NCBI RefSeq assembly: GCF_000374645.1
Contig: NZ_KB894819.1
Span: 1 to 53,965, forward strand
Source: Arhodomonas aquaeolei DSM 8974
Lineage (GTDB): Bacteria > Pseudomonadota > Gammaproteobacteria > Nitrococcales > Nitrococcaceae
Direction of reading: 5' to 3'
Length of the DNA stretch: 53,965 nucleotides
The translations under genes and the position numbers were made by a program. The notes under the pieces are model-generated. The model was not told where the DNA came from. It was given only the letters and a program-made list of their open reading frames with translations, and did no database searches. This document shows, in pieces, positions 24,962-33,803 of this stretch (its first letter is position 1; each line of letters starts with the position of its first letter).

Positions 24962-25684
24962 ATGAACACGCCGACCCCGACACGCCGCCGCTTCGAGCAG
25001 GACGCCTATCGCCGCGACGGACAGGCGCGGGTCGTCGCGGTCACCGAACGGGGCATCGTGCTGGACGAGACCGGCTTCTATGCCGAGGGCGGCGGCCAGC
25101 CGGGTGACACCGGCACCCTGCAGACCGCCGCGGGCGCGACCCTGCGGGTGACGGACACCCGCTACCTCCCCGGCCGGCTGCGTATCGGTCACCAGGTCGC
25201 GGACCCGGGCAACCTGCAGCCCGGGGACACGGTTGCCTTCGTGATCGACTGGGCCCGCCGGTACCGCCACATGCGCATGCACACCGCACTGCACGTGCTC
25301 TGCGCCCTGGTCGACGCGCCGGTCACCGGCTGCGCGATCCACGCCGGGCGCGGGCGCATCGACTTCGACCTGCCGGAATCCGGCCTGCGCCGGGAGGACC
25401 TCGACGCCGCACTCCAGCGCGTGATCGGCGAGGACCGTCCTGTCCATGCCCGCGAGGAGGACGGCGCCCGGGGCGGCGAATACACGCGCCGCGCCGCCCC
25501 GGGCGAGGGGGACACGCTGCGCGTGGTCACCATCGACGGGCTCGACCGCCAGCCCTGCGGCGGTACCCATGTGCGGGCCACCGGCGAGCTCGCGGGCATC
25601 CGCGTGGCCCGGATCCACAAGAAGAGCCGGCGCGCCCGGCGCGTGGCGCTGATCGACGAGGCCGCGACGGAGGTGGCGGAATGA
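24962..25684 (+). CDS. Alanyl-tRNA editing protein (AlaX-like)
   Basis: A 240-residue trans-editing protein related to the second additional domain of alanyl-tRNA synthetase, which clears mischarged Ser- or Gly-tRNA(Ala). It has TGFYAEGGGQPGDTG near the N-terminus and the zinc site H107/H111 (MHTALH) with C199/H203 (PCGGTH). The start has GGAGAACCGGG upstream. It overlaps the lysE-family gene by 4 bases and is divergent from the MocR regulator, which suggests amino-acid-responsive expression. Confidence 0.9.
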   Translation: MNTPTPTRRRFEQDAYRRDGQARVVAVTERGIVLDETGFYAEGGGQPGDTGTLQTAAGATLRVTDTRYLPGRLRIGHQVADPGNLQPGDTVAFVIDWARRYRHMRMHTALHVLCALVDAPVTGCAIHAGRGRIDFDLPESGLRREDLDAALQRVIGEDRPVHAREEDGARGGEYTRRAAPGEGDTLRVVTIDGLDRQPCGGTHVRATGELAGIRVARIHKKSRRARRVALIDEAATEVAE

Positions 25685-26274
25685 CCCTGGAGAACGCCCT
25701 CGCCGCCGCGCTGTTCGCCTTCGCCCTGTCCGCCACGCCGGGGCCGAACAACGTCATGCTCACCGCCTCCGGCGCGCGCTTCGGCCTGCGCCGGACCGTG
25801 CCGCACCTGCTCGGCGTGACCGCGGGCTTCGGTGCGCTCACCGCAGCGGTGGCGCTGGGGCTGGGCGGGCTGTTCGAGCACTACCCCGCCGTGCACACGG
25901 CGCTGCGCTGGATCGGTGCGGCCTACCTGCTCTATCTCGCCTGGCGCATCGCCACGGCGGACCCGGCCGGCCACGGCGCGCGCGCCCGTCCGATCCGGTT
26001 CACGGAGGCGTTCGCGTTCCAGTTCGCCAACCCCAAGGTATGGGTGATGGGCATGACCGCGGTGGCCCTGTTCACCGCCCCGGGCGACGGCTACGCGCTC
26101 TCCGCGGCGGTGGTGATCGCCATCTGCATGGCGATCAACCTGCCGTGCGTGTCCCTGTGGGCCTGCTTCGGTACCGCGATCGGCCGCTGGCTCGGCAGCC
26201 TGCGCGCGCGCCGGCGGTTCCAGTGGGTGATGGGCGGGCTGACCGCCGCCTGTGTCGGGCTGGTGGCATTCTGA
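25681..26274 (+). CDS. LysE/RhtB-family amino acid exporter
   Basis: A 197-residue inner-membrane protein of about six helices, with the family signature FALSATPGPNNVMLTASGAR at residues 13-32 and FANPKVWVMGMT in the middle. It overlaps the alaX-like gene (ATGA). With a tRNA editing protein and a MocR regulator it forms a unit that could relieve excess of a near-cognate amino acid such as serine, glycine or cysteine; this is inference. A GC hairpin without T-tract (about 26300-26320) separates it from the convergent Slp gene. Confidence 0.9.
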   Translation: MTLENALAAALFAFALSATPGPNNVMLTASGARFGLRRTVPHLLGVTAGFGALTAAVALGLGGLFEHYPAVHTALRWIGAAYLLYLAWRIATADPAGHGARARPIRFTEAFAFQFANPKVWVMGMTAVALFTAPGDGYALSAAVVIAICMAINLPCVSLWACFGTAIGRWLGSLRARRRFQWVMGGLTAACVGLVAF

Positions 26275-26319
26275 TCGTCTCACAGACGGGTCGCGCGGGA
26301 GCCGGAGCGCTCCGGCGGC

Positions 26320-26811
26320 TCAGTCGCTGAACATGGGACGGCCGGGCAGGTGAAACCGTATCGGCTCGCGCTGCGGATCGCGCTCCCGGGGCCAGGCGTA
26401 CACGGCCTCGGCCGCCACCCGGGGCCAGCGGCTCCGCCAGTCTCCGATGCGCACATCCACGAAACCGGTCACCGCGCCGCGCACGGTCACGCGCCGCCCC
26501 GGGGCATAGGCATCGGAGGACAGCTCACGCCCGCTGACGGCCAGGAAACGGCCGCCGGCCTCGCCCCAGTAGACGTTCGGCCGCTGCCGGCCGCGGAGCG
26601 GGAAGGCGAGTATCTCCAGGCGGGTCCCCGCCCCCTCGGGATGCCGGTCGACGACGCGACCGCCCCAGACCACCTCGCGGCCGACGGCGTCACCGCTGCC
26701 GGCCAGGGCCACGGGCAGGGGCTCGCGCGTCGCCCCCGCCTCGCGCACCGGCCCCGCCGCACAGCCGGCCAGCACGCCGGCGAGCAGGGCGGCGGCGGCC
26801 GCACGCCTCAC
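26320..26811 (-). CDS. Slp-family outer-membrane lipoprotein (second of two)
   Basis: A 163-residue lipoprotein precursor. The GTG start overlaps the stop of the preceding Slp gene (GTGA) and gives a short signal sequence, RRAAAAALLAGVLAGCAAGP, with lipobox LAGC. The body has VVWGGRVVDRHPEGAGTRLE, RFLAVSGRELSSDAYAPGRR and VTVRGAV, matching the Slp (starvation/stationary-phase lipoprotein) fold. It is paralogous to the upstream gene. A longer reading with an upstream ATG would hide the signal sequence. Confidence 0.85.
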   Translation of the reverse strand: MRRAAAAALLAGVLAGCAAGPVREAGATREPLPVALAGSGDAVGREVVWGGRVVDRHPEGAGTRLEILAFPLRGRQRPNVYWGEAGGRFLAVSGRELSSDAYAPGRRVTVRGAVTGFVDVRIGDWRSRWPRVAAEAVYAWPRERDPQREPIRFHLPGRPMFSD

Positions 26812-27320
26812 CACGCAGGGCAGCCCCACGGGTAATGGCAGTCCCACCAGCCGGGATACCATCCCGGCGGCGGCGCCGGCGGCGGCCGCTCGGACCAGAG
26901 TTCGTGGCCGCCGACCTCAACCACGGGATAGCGATAGGGATAATCCCCCACCGTGCGCACCTCGATGCCCGTGACCCGGCCGGTGACGGTAACCTCCTCT
27001 CCCGGGGCGTAGACCACCGGGTCGAGGAAGCCGTCGAAACGCGCGAGGAAACGCCCGCGGCTCGCGGACGCGGGTTCCGGCCGGGCACTGCTGTCCAGCG
27101 GGTGCTCGACCACCGCCAGGCGGGTGGCGTCCTCGCCGTTGATCACCTCCGCAACCTCCCCGCCCCAGAGCACCCGCGTGCCGGTATACCGCTCGGGCTC
27201 GGCACGGACATCCGCCGGCGTCGGCGACGCGGCGGGCGCGTCCTGCAGGGATTCCGGCACACTGGCGCAGCCACCGAGTATGACGGCGGATGCGACGACG
27301 ATGGCGAACAGCTGGCGCAT
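26808..27320 (-). CDS. Slp-family outer-membrane lipoprotein (first of two)
   Basis: A 170-residue precursor, MRQLFAIVVASAVILGGCAS, with lipobox LGGC. It is followed by the Slp core VLWGGEVAEVINGEDATRL and GRFLARFDGFLDPVVYAPGE. The C-terminus is Pro/Trp-rich (PPPAPPPGWYPGWWDCHYPW), which the paralogue lacks. GGGAGGGGCGGG precedes the ATG. It is probably anchored in the inner leaflet of the outer membrane; the role is unknown, and E. coli Slp is stress- and stationary-phase-linked. Confidence 0.88.
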   Translation of the reverse strand: MRQLFAIVVASAVILGGCASVPESLQDAPAASPTPADVRAEPERYTGTRVLWGGEVAEVINGEDATRLAVVEHPLDSSARPEPASASRGRFLARFDGFLDPVVYAPGEEVTVTGRVTGIEVRTVGDYPYRYPVVEVGGHELWSERPPPAPPPGWYPGWWDCHYPWGCPAW

Positions 27321-27387
27321 GATCCCGCCCCTCCCTGAGTGGCGCCTGTCTGCTCTTGGACCCGGGACGAAACAGGCGCGTTCCCCG

Positions 27388-27416
27388 AGTATAGCGCCGC
27401 CGCGGCGGGCTCAGTC
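27388..27416 (-). promoter_or_regulatory. Candidate promoter of the slp pair
   Basis: Minus strand: GACTGA, 17 bases, TATACT. The -10 is good and the -35 poor; the -35 overlaps the carbonic anhydrase stop codon. Confidence 0.35.
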
Positions 27417-28052
27417 GCCGATGGGATCCATGCGGTAGATGCGGCCGATCTCGCCCGGTCCGCGCACGCTCACCGACAGGTCGTTCACCCGCCCGTCGAC
27501 GAGCCCGTAGACCCAGCCGTGCACCGCCAGGGTCTGCCCGCGTGCCCAGGCATTCTGGACGATGGTCGTGTAGCAGACGTTGCGCACCTGCTCGACGACG
27601 TTGAGCTCGCAGAGCCGGTCGGTACGCCGCTCCTCGTCCTCGATCGCGTCGAGCTCCGCCTCGTGGAGGTGATAGACGTCCCTGATGTGTCGCAGCCAGT
27701 TGTCGATCAGGCCGAACTGCCGGTGCCCCATGGCGACACGGACCCCGCCACAGCCGTAATGACCGGTGACGATGATGTGGCGCACGTGCAGCACCTCCAC
27801 GGCGAACTGCAGCACCGACATGGCATTCATGTCGCTGTGCACCACCACGTTCCCCACGTTGCGGTGCACGAACAGCTCCCCGGGCATCAGGTCGACGATG
27901 TCGTTGGCGGGCACGCGACTGTCCGAGCAGCCAATCCAGAGGTAGTCCGGATTCTGCTGGCGTGCCAGCCGGGAAAAGAAATCCGGCTGCTCGCTGGACA
28001 GCCGCTCCGACCAGCGCCGGTTGTTCTCGAGAAGATCGAGGATGTCGCTCAA
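27411..28052 (-). CDS. can: Beta-class carbonic anhydrase
   Basis: A 213-residue zinc enzyme interconverting CO2 and bicarbonate. Counting from the TTG at 28052, the ligands fall at C42, D44 (CSDSR), H98 and C101 (GHYGCGG), the same numbers as in E. coli Can. That supports TTG with GGAGCGGG upstream as the start, rather than an ATG 21 codons earlier that abuts the LysR stop without a ribosome site. It lies next to a LysR regulator and the DabBA bicarbonate pump, so it fits an inorganic-carbon module. Confidence 0.93.
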   Translation of the reverse strand: MSDILDLLENNRRWSERLSSEQPDFFSRLARQQNPDYLWIGCSDSRVPANDIVDLMPGELFVHRNVGNVVVHSDMNAMSVLQFAVEVLHVRHIIVTGHYGCGGVRVAMGHRQFGLIDNWLRHIRDVYHLHEAELDAIEDEERRTDRLCELNVVEQVRNVCYTTIVQNAWARGQTLAVHGWVYGLVDGRVNDLSVSVRGPGEIGRIYRMDPIGD

Positions 28053-28115
28053 AACACCCGCTCCGGTGACGACACGGTCATTTACCGCAAGATAACAGAC
28101 AGGGGAGCGGGGCAT

Positions 28116-29009
28116 TCATTGATCGGAAGGGGTTGCGAGCGTGTCGAGCAGCTCGCGCACCAGCGGGTTCGGGAACTGCCGGCGCTGGAAGATCGCGTAG
28201 AAGCGCTCGCGCACCTCCGGCACGCGACAACGCTCGACCAGCCGGCCCGAATTCAGCTCGTCACGTATCACCACCGGCGGGACCAGCGCATAGCCGGTGC
28301 CCTCACGGGCGACCAGGCGCAGCATGGCCATGTCATCCACCTCGGCGAGCACCACGGGCCGCACGCCCGCGAACTCCAGCAGCCGGTCGAAGCTCGCCCG
28401 GACCCCGCTCTCGAGGCTCGGCAGCACCAACGGCAGACCGTCCAGATCGTCCGGGAAACGCAGCGGCGTCGTCCCCGAAGCGGCGGGACCGACGATGCTG
28501 ATGGGCTGGCTGTCCACCAGCTGGCTGTACCAGTCCGACCCCGCATCGCGGGGCACCGGCTCGTTGGACAGGACCAGATCGAGGGCGTGCGTCTGCAGCC
28601 CGGCGAGCAGCTCGTCGCGCCCCGCCGAGCGGATCACGAGCTCGATGTCGTCCCGGTGGATGAGCGGGCGGAGCAGCTCCAGCTGGAAGTTGCGTGACAG
28701 CGTCGTCAGCGCGCCGACCCGCAGGATACGCCGGCGGGTCCCGGCGCCACCCCGCAGCGTGCTCACGAGCTCGGCACCCGCCGCGAAGACGGTGTCCGCG
28801 TAGTCGAGCGCGATGCGCCCGGCCTCCGTCAGCTGGAGCCGCCTGCCCGCACGTTCGAACAGGGCGTGACCGAGCTGTTCCTCCAGCCGTCGGATCTGCA
28901 CCGACAGCGCCGACTGCGACACATGGAGCCGCGACGCGGCCGCCGCGACGCTGCCCTCGTGTGCCACCGCCCAGAAATAGCGCAGGTGGTGATAGTTGAG
29001 CTGCTGCAT
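28116..29009 (-). CDS. LysR-family regulator, likely of the dab genes
   Basis: A 297-residue regulator with an N-terminal helix-turn-helix (about 18-40, GSVAAAASRLHVSQSALSVQ) and a C-terminal inducer-binding domain. The opening LNYHHLRYFWAVAHEGSVAA resembles the NhaR-like branch. It is divergent from dabB across 99 bp that contain an interrupted dyad (29011-29037). Control of DabBA, as for CbbR/CcmR-type LysR proteins in carbon uptake, is inferred from position. Confidence 0.9.
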   Translation of the reverse strand: MQQLNYHHLRYFWAVAHEGSVAAAASRLHVSQSALSVQIRRLEEQLGHALFERAGRRLQLTEAGRIALDYADTVFAAGAELVSTLRGGAGTRRRILRVGALTTLSRNFQLELLRPLIHRDDIELVIRSAGRDELLAGLQTHALDLVLSNEPVPRDAGSDWYSQLVDSQPISIVGPAASGTTPLRFPDDLDGLPLVLPSLESGVRASFDRLLEFAGVRPVVLAEVDDMAMLRLVAREGTGYALVPPVVIRDELNSGRLVERCRVPEVRERFYAIFQRRQFPNPLVRELLDTLATPSDQ

Positions 29010-29010
29010 A

Positions 29011-29037
29011 CCGTTCTATTTTATTTAACTAAAACGG
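29011..29037. promoter_or_regulatory. LysR-type dyad between the regulator and dabB
   Basis: CCGTTCTATTT, 5 bases, AACTAAAACGG: 9 of 11 positions are complementary, containing TTTTA-N6-TAAAA. It is placed directly upstream of both divergent starts, as is usual for a LysR autoregulatory and activation site. Confidence 0.5.
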
Positions 29038-29108
29038 GCAAACAATGAATTTTTTATCTCTCCCGGAGCTTGGTACAACGTCTCCGCACCCACGTCCGAG
29101 AGTACGCG

Positions 29109-30665
29109 ATGCCCGTTCAAGCCCTGCCCGCACTCGCCCCGATCGCCCTGGCCGCCGCGGCGGTCTTCGGCCTGCTACGCCCGGGCCGGCGCCCGCGGGG
29201 GGTCCCGCGCGGTGCGCAATCGGCGGCGCTCCTGGCCGTCGCCACAGCACTGGCCGCCGTGGGGGTGCTCGTGCATTACGGGCCGGCGACACTCGCCGGC
29301 ATAAGGCTGGACGTGGTCAGCGTGGCCCTGCTCGCCCTCGTCAGCCTCGTCGGCTGGATCGTCCTGCGCTATACGGCGACGTACATGGACGGCGAGGCCC
29401 GCGAGGGCGCGTTCACCGGCTGGCTGTGCGCCACACTCGCGTCGGTCATGGTGCTGGTGATCTCCGGGCACCTGCTCCTGCTCGTGGCGGCGTGGATCGC
29501 CACCAGCGTCTGCCTGCACCGGCTGCTGCTGTTCTATCCGCAACGGCGCCGGGCCCGGCTGGCGGCACGCAAGAAGTTCGTGATGGCCCGTCTCGGGGAC
29601 GCCGCCCTCTGCGGGGCGGCCGTGATCCTGGCTGTCGCCTGCGGCAGCGGCGACATCGCCGCGATCCTGGCCGCCGCAGGCACTGAGTCCGCCACCACGG
29701 CCATGCGCTGGGCGGCACTCCTGCTCGCCCTCGCCGCCGCGCTCAAATCCGCCCAGTTCCCGACCCACGGCTGGCTCACGGAGGTCATGGAGGCCCCTAC
29801 CCCGGTCTCGGCGCTGCTGCATGCGGGGGTGATCAACGCCGGCGGCTTCCTGCTGATCCGCTTCGCCGACGTCATCCTGCAGGCGCCGCTGGTCATGGCG
29901 GCACTGGTGGCCCTCGGGGGCTTCACCGCCCTGTTCGGGGCGATGGTGATGCTCACCCAGCCGGCGGTGAAGACCTCGCTCGCCTGGTCCACCGTGGGAC
30001 AGATGGGCTTCATGGTCATGCAGTGCGGCCTGGGCCTCTTCCCCCTCGCCCTGCTGCACCTGATCGCCCACTCGCTGTACAAGGCGCACGCGTTCCTCGC
30101 CTCCGGCTCGGGCGTCGATCAGGTCACCGCGGCGCGCCGGCCGGGCCCCGTGGCGGTACCGGGACTGACTGCGGTCGGCGGCGCCTTCGCCACGGCGCTC
30201 GCGACCTACATCGGTGTTGGCCTGCTGTTCGGACTCGAATCCAAGCCGCCCCAGGTGATCGCCCTCGGACTGATCCTGATCCTCGGCGTCGCCTACCTGC
30301 TGGCGCAGGGCTTCGCCGATCACGCACCCCGGGCACTCACCCGGCGCACATCGCTCTACGCCCTGGCGACCACGCTGGGTTACTTCGCCCTGCACGCGCT
30401 GACCACCGCGGCGACCGGGACCACTCTGCCACCGCCGCCCGCGCCCGGCCCGCTCGCGTGGGCGCTCATGGCCCTGGCGTTGATGAGCTTCGCCGCCGTG
30501 GCGGTGGCGCAGACGCTGTTCCCCCTCTGGGCCTGCCACCCTGCGGCGACCGGGCTGCGAGTCCATCTCTCGAACGGCCTGTACGCCAATGCCCTGCTCG
30601 ACCGGCTGCTCGGCGCCTGGGGCATGAACGACGACGTCCACGCACACCGGAGAACGACCTCATGA
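29109..30665 (+). CDS. dabB: DabB, ion-translocating subunit of a DAB inorganic carbon pump
   Basis: A 518-residue NuoL/MrpA-like membrane protein of about 13 helices. It has LKSAQFPTHGWLTEVMEAPT, then PVSALLHAGVINAGGFLLIR, the proton-channel signature, and the conserved HLIAHSLYKAHAFL. No other respiratory complex I or Mrp genes are nearby. The gene overlaps dabA (ATGA), the arrangement of two-gene DAB operons. The ATG at 29109 follows GAGAG; a TTG 13 codons earlier is less likely. It couples cation flux to the DabA CO2-hydrating subunit. Confidence 0.9.
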   Translation: MPVQALPALAPIALAAAAVFGLLRPGRRPRGVPRGAQSAALLAVATALAAVGVLVHYGPATLAGIRLDVVSVALLALVSLVGWIVLRYTATYMDGEAREGAFTGWLCATLASVMVLVISGHLLLLVAAWIATSVCLHRLLLFYPQRRRARLAARKKFVMARLGDAALCGAAVILAVACGSGDIAAILAAAGTESATTAMRWAALLLALAAALKSAQFPTHGWLTEVMEAPTPVSALLHAGVINAGGFLLIRFADVILQAPLVMAALVALGGFTALFGAMVMLTQPAVKTSLAWSTVGQMGFMVMQCGLGLFPLALLHLIAHSLYKAHAFLASGSGVDQVTAARRPGPVAVPGLTAVGGAFATALATYIGVGLLFGLESKPPQVIALGLILILGVAYLLAQGFADHAPRALTRRTSLYALATTLGYFALHALTTAATGTTLPPPPAPGPLAWALMALALMSFAAVAVAQTLFPLWACHPAATGLRVHLSNGLYANALLDRLLGAWGMNDDVHAHRRTTS

Positions 30666-33040
30666 ACATCGACAGCGGCAGCATCAACCGCGCCGCGGAA
30701 GACGCGGTCAGGGCCGTCCCGCCGTCCTGGCCGCTGACCGGGTGGATCGCCGTCAATCCCTTCGCCGGTCACACCGGGGACGACCTCGCCACCGCCATAG
30801 CGCGGCTGGAACGGGTGGCGGGCTGTGCGGTCACGCCCCCGAGGTCGTGGCACCTGGAGGCGATCCGCGACGGCCGCATCACCAACGGGGATCTCGAGGC
30901 CGCGCTCGCAGCGGCCCCGCCGCACTGGCGCTCCGTCACGGTCGAATTCCTGAAGGCCGCGACCGAGCAGCCGCGGCCGCGGCCGCTGCCGAGCGTTGCG
31001 GAGCTGGCCGCCAGGGCCTCCGGCACGGACTGGCCGGCCCTCATCGAGGAGCGTGTCGGTGCCTGGGCGTCCGCCTACTTCGACGAAGGACAGGCGCTGT
31101 GGCCCATGCCGCCGGCCCGGGACCCGTTCGTCTCCTGGCGGGAGACAGCCACGCGCGACCTCACCCCGGAGATCGCGGGGCTGCAGGGCTTCGCACGGGA
31201 GATCGCGGAAGGTCCGGCGACCGCGGAGACACTCCTCACGGCGGCCACACAATACCTCGCCGTACCGGAGCAGGCGCTGACCTCCTATTACCACCGGCTG
31301 CTCATGGACCTCGGCGGATGGGCGCAGCTGGCACGTTACCGCCTCTGGCGCGCCGAGCTGAACGACGACACGGACCGCACCGCGGTGGGGCTGCTGGCGG
31401 TACGAATGGCGTGGGAGCAGGCCCTGTTCCGGCACCACCGCGAGGCGATCGAGGCCGACTGGCGGGACGTCTGCGCCAGCCATGCCCGGCCGGTTTCCCC
31501 GCAGGAACGGCACATCGTCGACGCGCTGCTGCAGGACGCCGCGGAGCGCAGTGCCCAGCGCCGGCTGCCCGAACAGCTCACGCCGGACAGTCAGGCCAAC
31601 GACGACCGGCCGGACACCCAGGCCGTATTCTGCATCGATGTCCGCTCGGAGGTCTTCCGGCGCTGCCTGGAACGGGTCGCGCCGTCGGTACAGACGCTGG
31701 GCTTCGCGGGATTCTTCGGTCTGCCGCTGGCACACCGGGAGGCCGGCTCGCACCTCTGCGAGGCACGCTGCCCGGGGCTCGTGCCCCCGGCACTGGAGAG
31801 CCGCACACCGGAGACGGGCGGGACCGCCGGGCACTGGATCAGGGCGCGCGCGTCACGGGCGTGGAAGCGCTTCAAGCTCGCAGCCGTATCGTCCTTCGCC
31901 TTCGTGGAGTCGATGGGTCCCGTCTACGCCGGCAAGCTGCTGGGCGACAGCCTCGGTCTGCACCGGCGCCACCAGGGCGGCGCAGCCCCCGCCCCGGACA
32001 TTCCGGGTCTCGGCCCGGAGGAACGCGCGGAGACCGCCGAGTCCGTCCTGCGGACGATGTCGCTCACGAACAACTTCTCCCGACTGGTGGTCTTCGTCGG
32101 CCATGGCGCCGGGGTCACCAACAATCCGCACGCCGGCACGCTGCAGTGCGGCGCCTGCGGCGGACACGCCGGGGACGTCAACGCCAGGGCGCTCGCCGGC
32201 CTGCTCAACGACCCGGATGTCAGGGCGCGGCTGGCCGGGCGCGGCATACCGGTTCCCGCGGACACGCTCTTCGTGGGCGCGCTCCACGACACCACCTCGG
32301 ACCGGGTCATGCTCTTCGACGGTGACGCCCCGTCATCCGCGCACCGGGATGACCTGGCGAGGCTCGCGCAGCGGTTCGACACCGCCGGCGAACTCGCCCG
32401 CGACGAACGCGCGCGGCGGCTGCCCCGGGCCAGGCACGGGTCGGACGTGGCCGCCCGGGGCCGCAACTGGGCCGAGCTGCGCCCGGAGTGGGGCCTGGCC
32501 GGCTGCAGCGCCTTCATCGTGGCGCCGAGGCACCGCACCCGTGGCCGTGACCTCGGCGGCCGGGCCTTTCTGCACAGCTACGAATGGCGCGATGACGAGG
32601 GCTTCCGCGTCCTCGAGCAGATCCTGACGGCACCGGTCGTCGTGGCGAGCTGGATCAACCTGCAGTATTACGGCTCGACGGTGGCGCCGGAGACGTTCGG
32701 CGGGGGCAGCAAGGTCCTGCACAACGTCACCGGGGGTATCGGCGTGGTCGAGGGCAACGGTGGTGCGCTGCGTACCGGACTGCCCTGGCAGTCGGTACAC
32801 GACGGCGACCGACCCGCCCACCACCCCCTGAGGCTGACGGTGGTCATCGAGGCCCCGACGGAGGCCATAGACCGGGTCCTGCGGCGCCATGACGACGTCC
32901 GCGCGATGTTCGACAACCGCTGGGCGCACCTGCTGGCAGTGGACGAGTCCGGGCAGCTCGCCTGGCGTTACCACCGTGCCGGGCACTGGACGCGCTGGAC
33001 CGACGACCGGGACGCCGCCCCGGTCGCGGCCGCCGGCTGA
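30662..33040 (+). CDS. dabA: DabA, zinc-dependent inorganic carbon subunit (UPF0753/DUF2309)
   Basis: A 792-residue cytoplasmic protein that binds DabB and carries a beta-carbonic-anhydrase-like zinc site. The ligands are C324 and D326 (VFCIDVRSE), H481 (VGHGAGVTNNPHAG) and C496 (LQCGACGG). The His-Cys spacing of 15 equals that reported for Halothiobacillus DabA. It starts by overlapping the dabB stop. With DabB it should hydrate CO2 vectorially and accumulate bicarbonate. No RuBisCO or carboxysome genes are in view, so it may serve anaplerotic carboxylations. Confidence 0.93.
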   Translation: MNIDSGSINRAAEDAVRAVPPSWPLTGWIAVNPFAGHTGDDLATAIARLERVAGCAVTPPRSWHLEAIRDGRITNGDLEAALAAAPPHWRSVTVEFLKAATEQPRPRPLPSVAELAARASGTDWPALIEERVGAWASAYFDEGQALWPMPPARDPFVSWRETATRDLTPEIAGLQGFAREIAEGPATAETLLTAATQYLAVPEQALTSYYHRLLMDLGGWAQLARYRLWRAELNDDTDRTAVGLLAVRMAWEQALFRHHREAIEADWRDVCASHARPVSPQERHIVDALLQDAAERSAQRRLPEQLTPDSQANDDRPDTQAVFCIDVRSEVFRRCLERVAPSVQTLGFAGFFGLPLAHREAGSHLCEARCPGLVPPALESRTPETGGTAGHWIRARASRAWKRFKLAAVSSFAFVESMGPVYAGKLLGDSLGLHRRHQGGAAPAPDIPGLGPEERAETAESVLRTMSLTNNFSRLVVFVGHGAGVTNNPHAGTLQCGACGGHAGDVNARALAGLLNDPDVRARLAGRGIPVPADTLFVGALHDTTSDRVMLFDGDAPSSAHRDDLARLAQRFDTAGELARDERARRLPRARHGSDVAARGRNWAELRPEWGLAGCSAFIVAPRHRTRGRDLGGRAFLHSYEWRDDEGFRVLEQILTAPVVVASWINLQYYGSTVAPETFGGGSKVLHNVTGGIGVVEGNGGALRTGLPWQSVHDGDRPAHHPLRLTVVIEAPTEAIDRVLRRHDDVRAMFDNRWAHLLAVDESGQLAWRYHRAGHWTRWTDDRDAAPVAAAG

Positions 33041-33056
33041 TCCCCGCGACAGGGGA

Positions 33057-33803
33057 TCAGCGTCCGAACCCGGCGGCGACCTCGGCCCAGAGCCCGGCAT
33101 ACCCCCTGGCGGCGGCGCTGCGCGGGGCGAACGTCCCCACCGGTGCCTGCTCCAGGCCCATGCGCTCGACCACGCTGGCATAGGGGACCCAGCCGGCCAT
33201 CAGCCCCTCGAAGGCCGCGGGCGGCTCCGCCAGCCAGTCCCGGTGCAGACGGCGGCGGCGGTCCACCAGGCTGAAGAACGGGGAGAGCCGCCGGCGCACC
33301 GACTTCTTGCCGCCCAGGTGCTCGCGCATCTGCGTCCACGCCCGCAGTGACAGCGGGCTCGGCACCACCGGCACCAGCACCCGGTCCGCCGCCCGCGCGA
33401 CCTGCTCGGCGAAGCGGGACAGCCCCGGCGGGCAGTCCAGCACCACGAGCGCGTACTGCTCGGCGAACGGCTCCAGCAGCGTGCCCAGATGCTTGCGGGA
33501 ATCCGCGGTCCGGCGCAGCAGGTCGTCGAGCTCGTGGAGCGCCTGATCGGCGGGCAGCACGTCCACGTTGTCGTGGGGCGTGGGCCGCACCTCCCGCCCC
33601 AGCGGCGACTTGCCGCCGAGCAGCTTCTTGGCCTTGCGCTCGAAGCCGCCGTCGGCACCGAGATACCAGCTCGCTGCGCCCTGGGCGTCCAGGTCCCAGA
33701 CCAGCGTCGGCCAGCCGGCGCGTCCGGCCTCCCAGGCGAGATTGACGGCGGCGGCGGTCTTGCCGACGCCGCCCTTGAGGTTGTGCAGTGCCAGGATGTT
33801 CAT
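33057..33803 (-). CDS. Orphan ParA-family ATPase
   Basis: A 248-residue deviant-Walker ATPase with KGGVGKT (10-16), DLDAQG near 38 and VVLDCPPGL near 120. No ParB, helix-turn-helix partner or parS-like repeat adjoins it, so it is not the chromosome-partition ParA. It may position another cargo such as a chemoreceptor or enzyme assembly. It is convergent with dabA (16-bp gap). Its ATG overlaps the stop of a possible 37-codon ORF. Confidence 0.85.
   Translation of the reverse strand: MNILALHNLKGGVGKTAAAVNLAWEAGRAGWPTLVWDLDAQGAASWYLGADGGFERKAKKLLGGKSPLGREVRPTPHDNVDVLPADQALHELDDLLRRTADSRKHLGTLLEPFAEQYALVVLDCPPGLSRFAEQVARAADRVLVPVVPSPLSLRAWTQMREHLGGKKSVRRRLSPFFSLVDRRRRLHRDWLAEPPAAFEGLMAGWVPYASVVERMGLEQAPVGTFAPRSAAARGYAGLWAEVAAGFGR

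Noticed and set aside
28053-28115. Upstream ATG for the carbonic anhydrase
   Set aside because: It abuts the LysR stop without a ribosome site; with the TTG at 28052 all four active-site residues fall at the E. coli Can positions.
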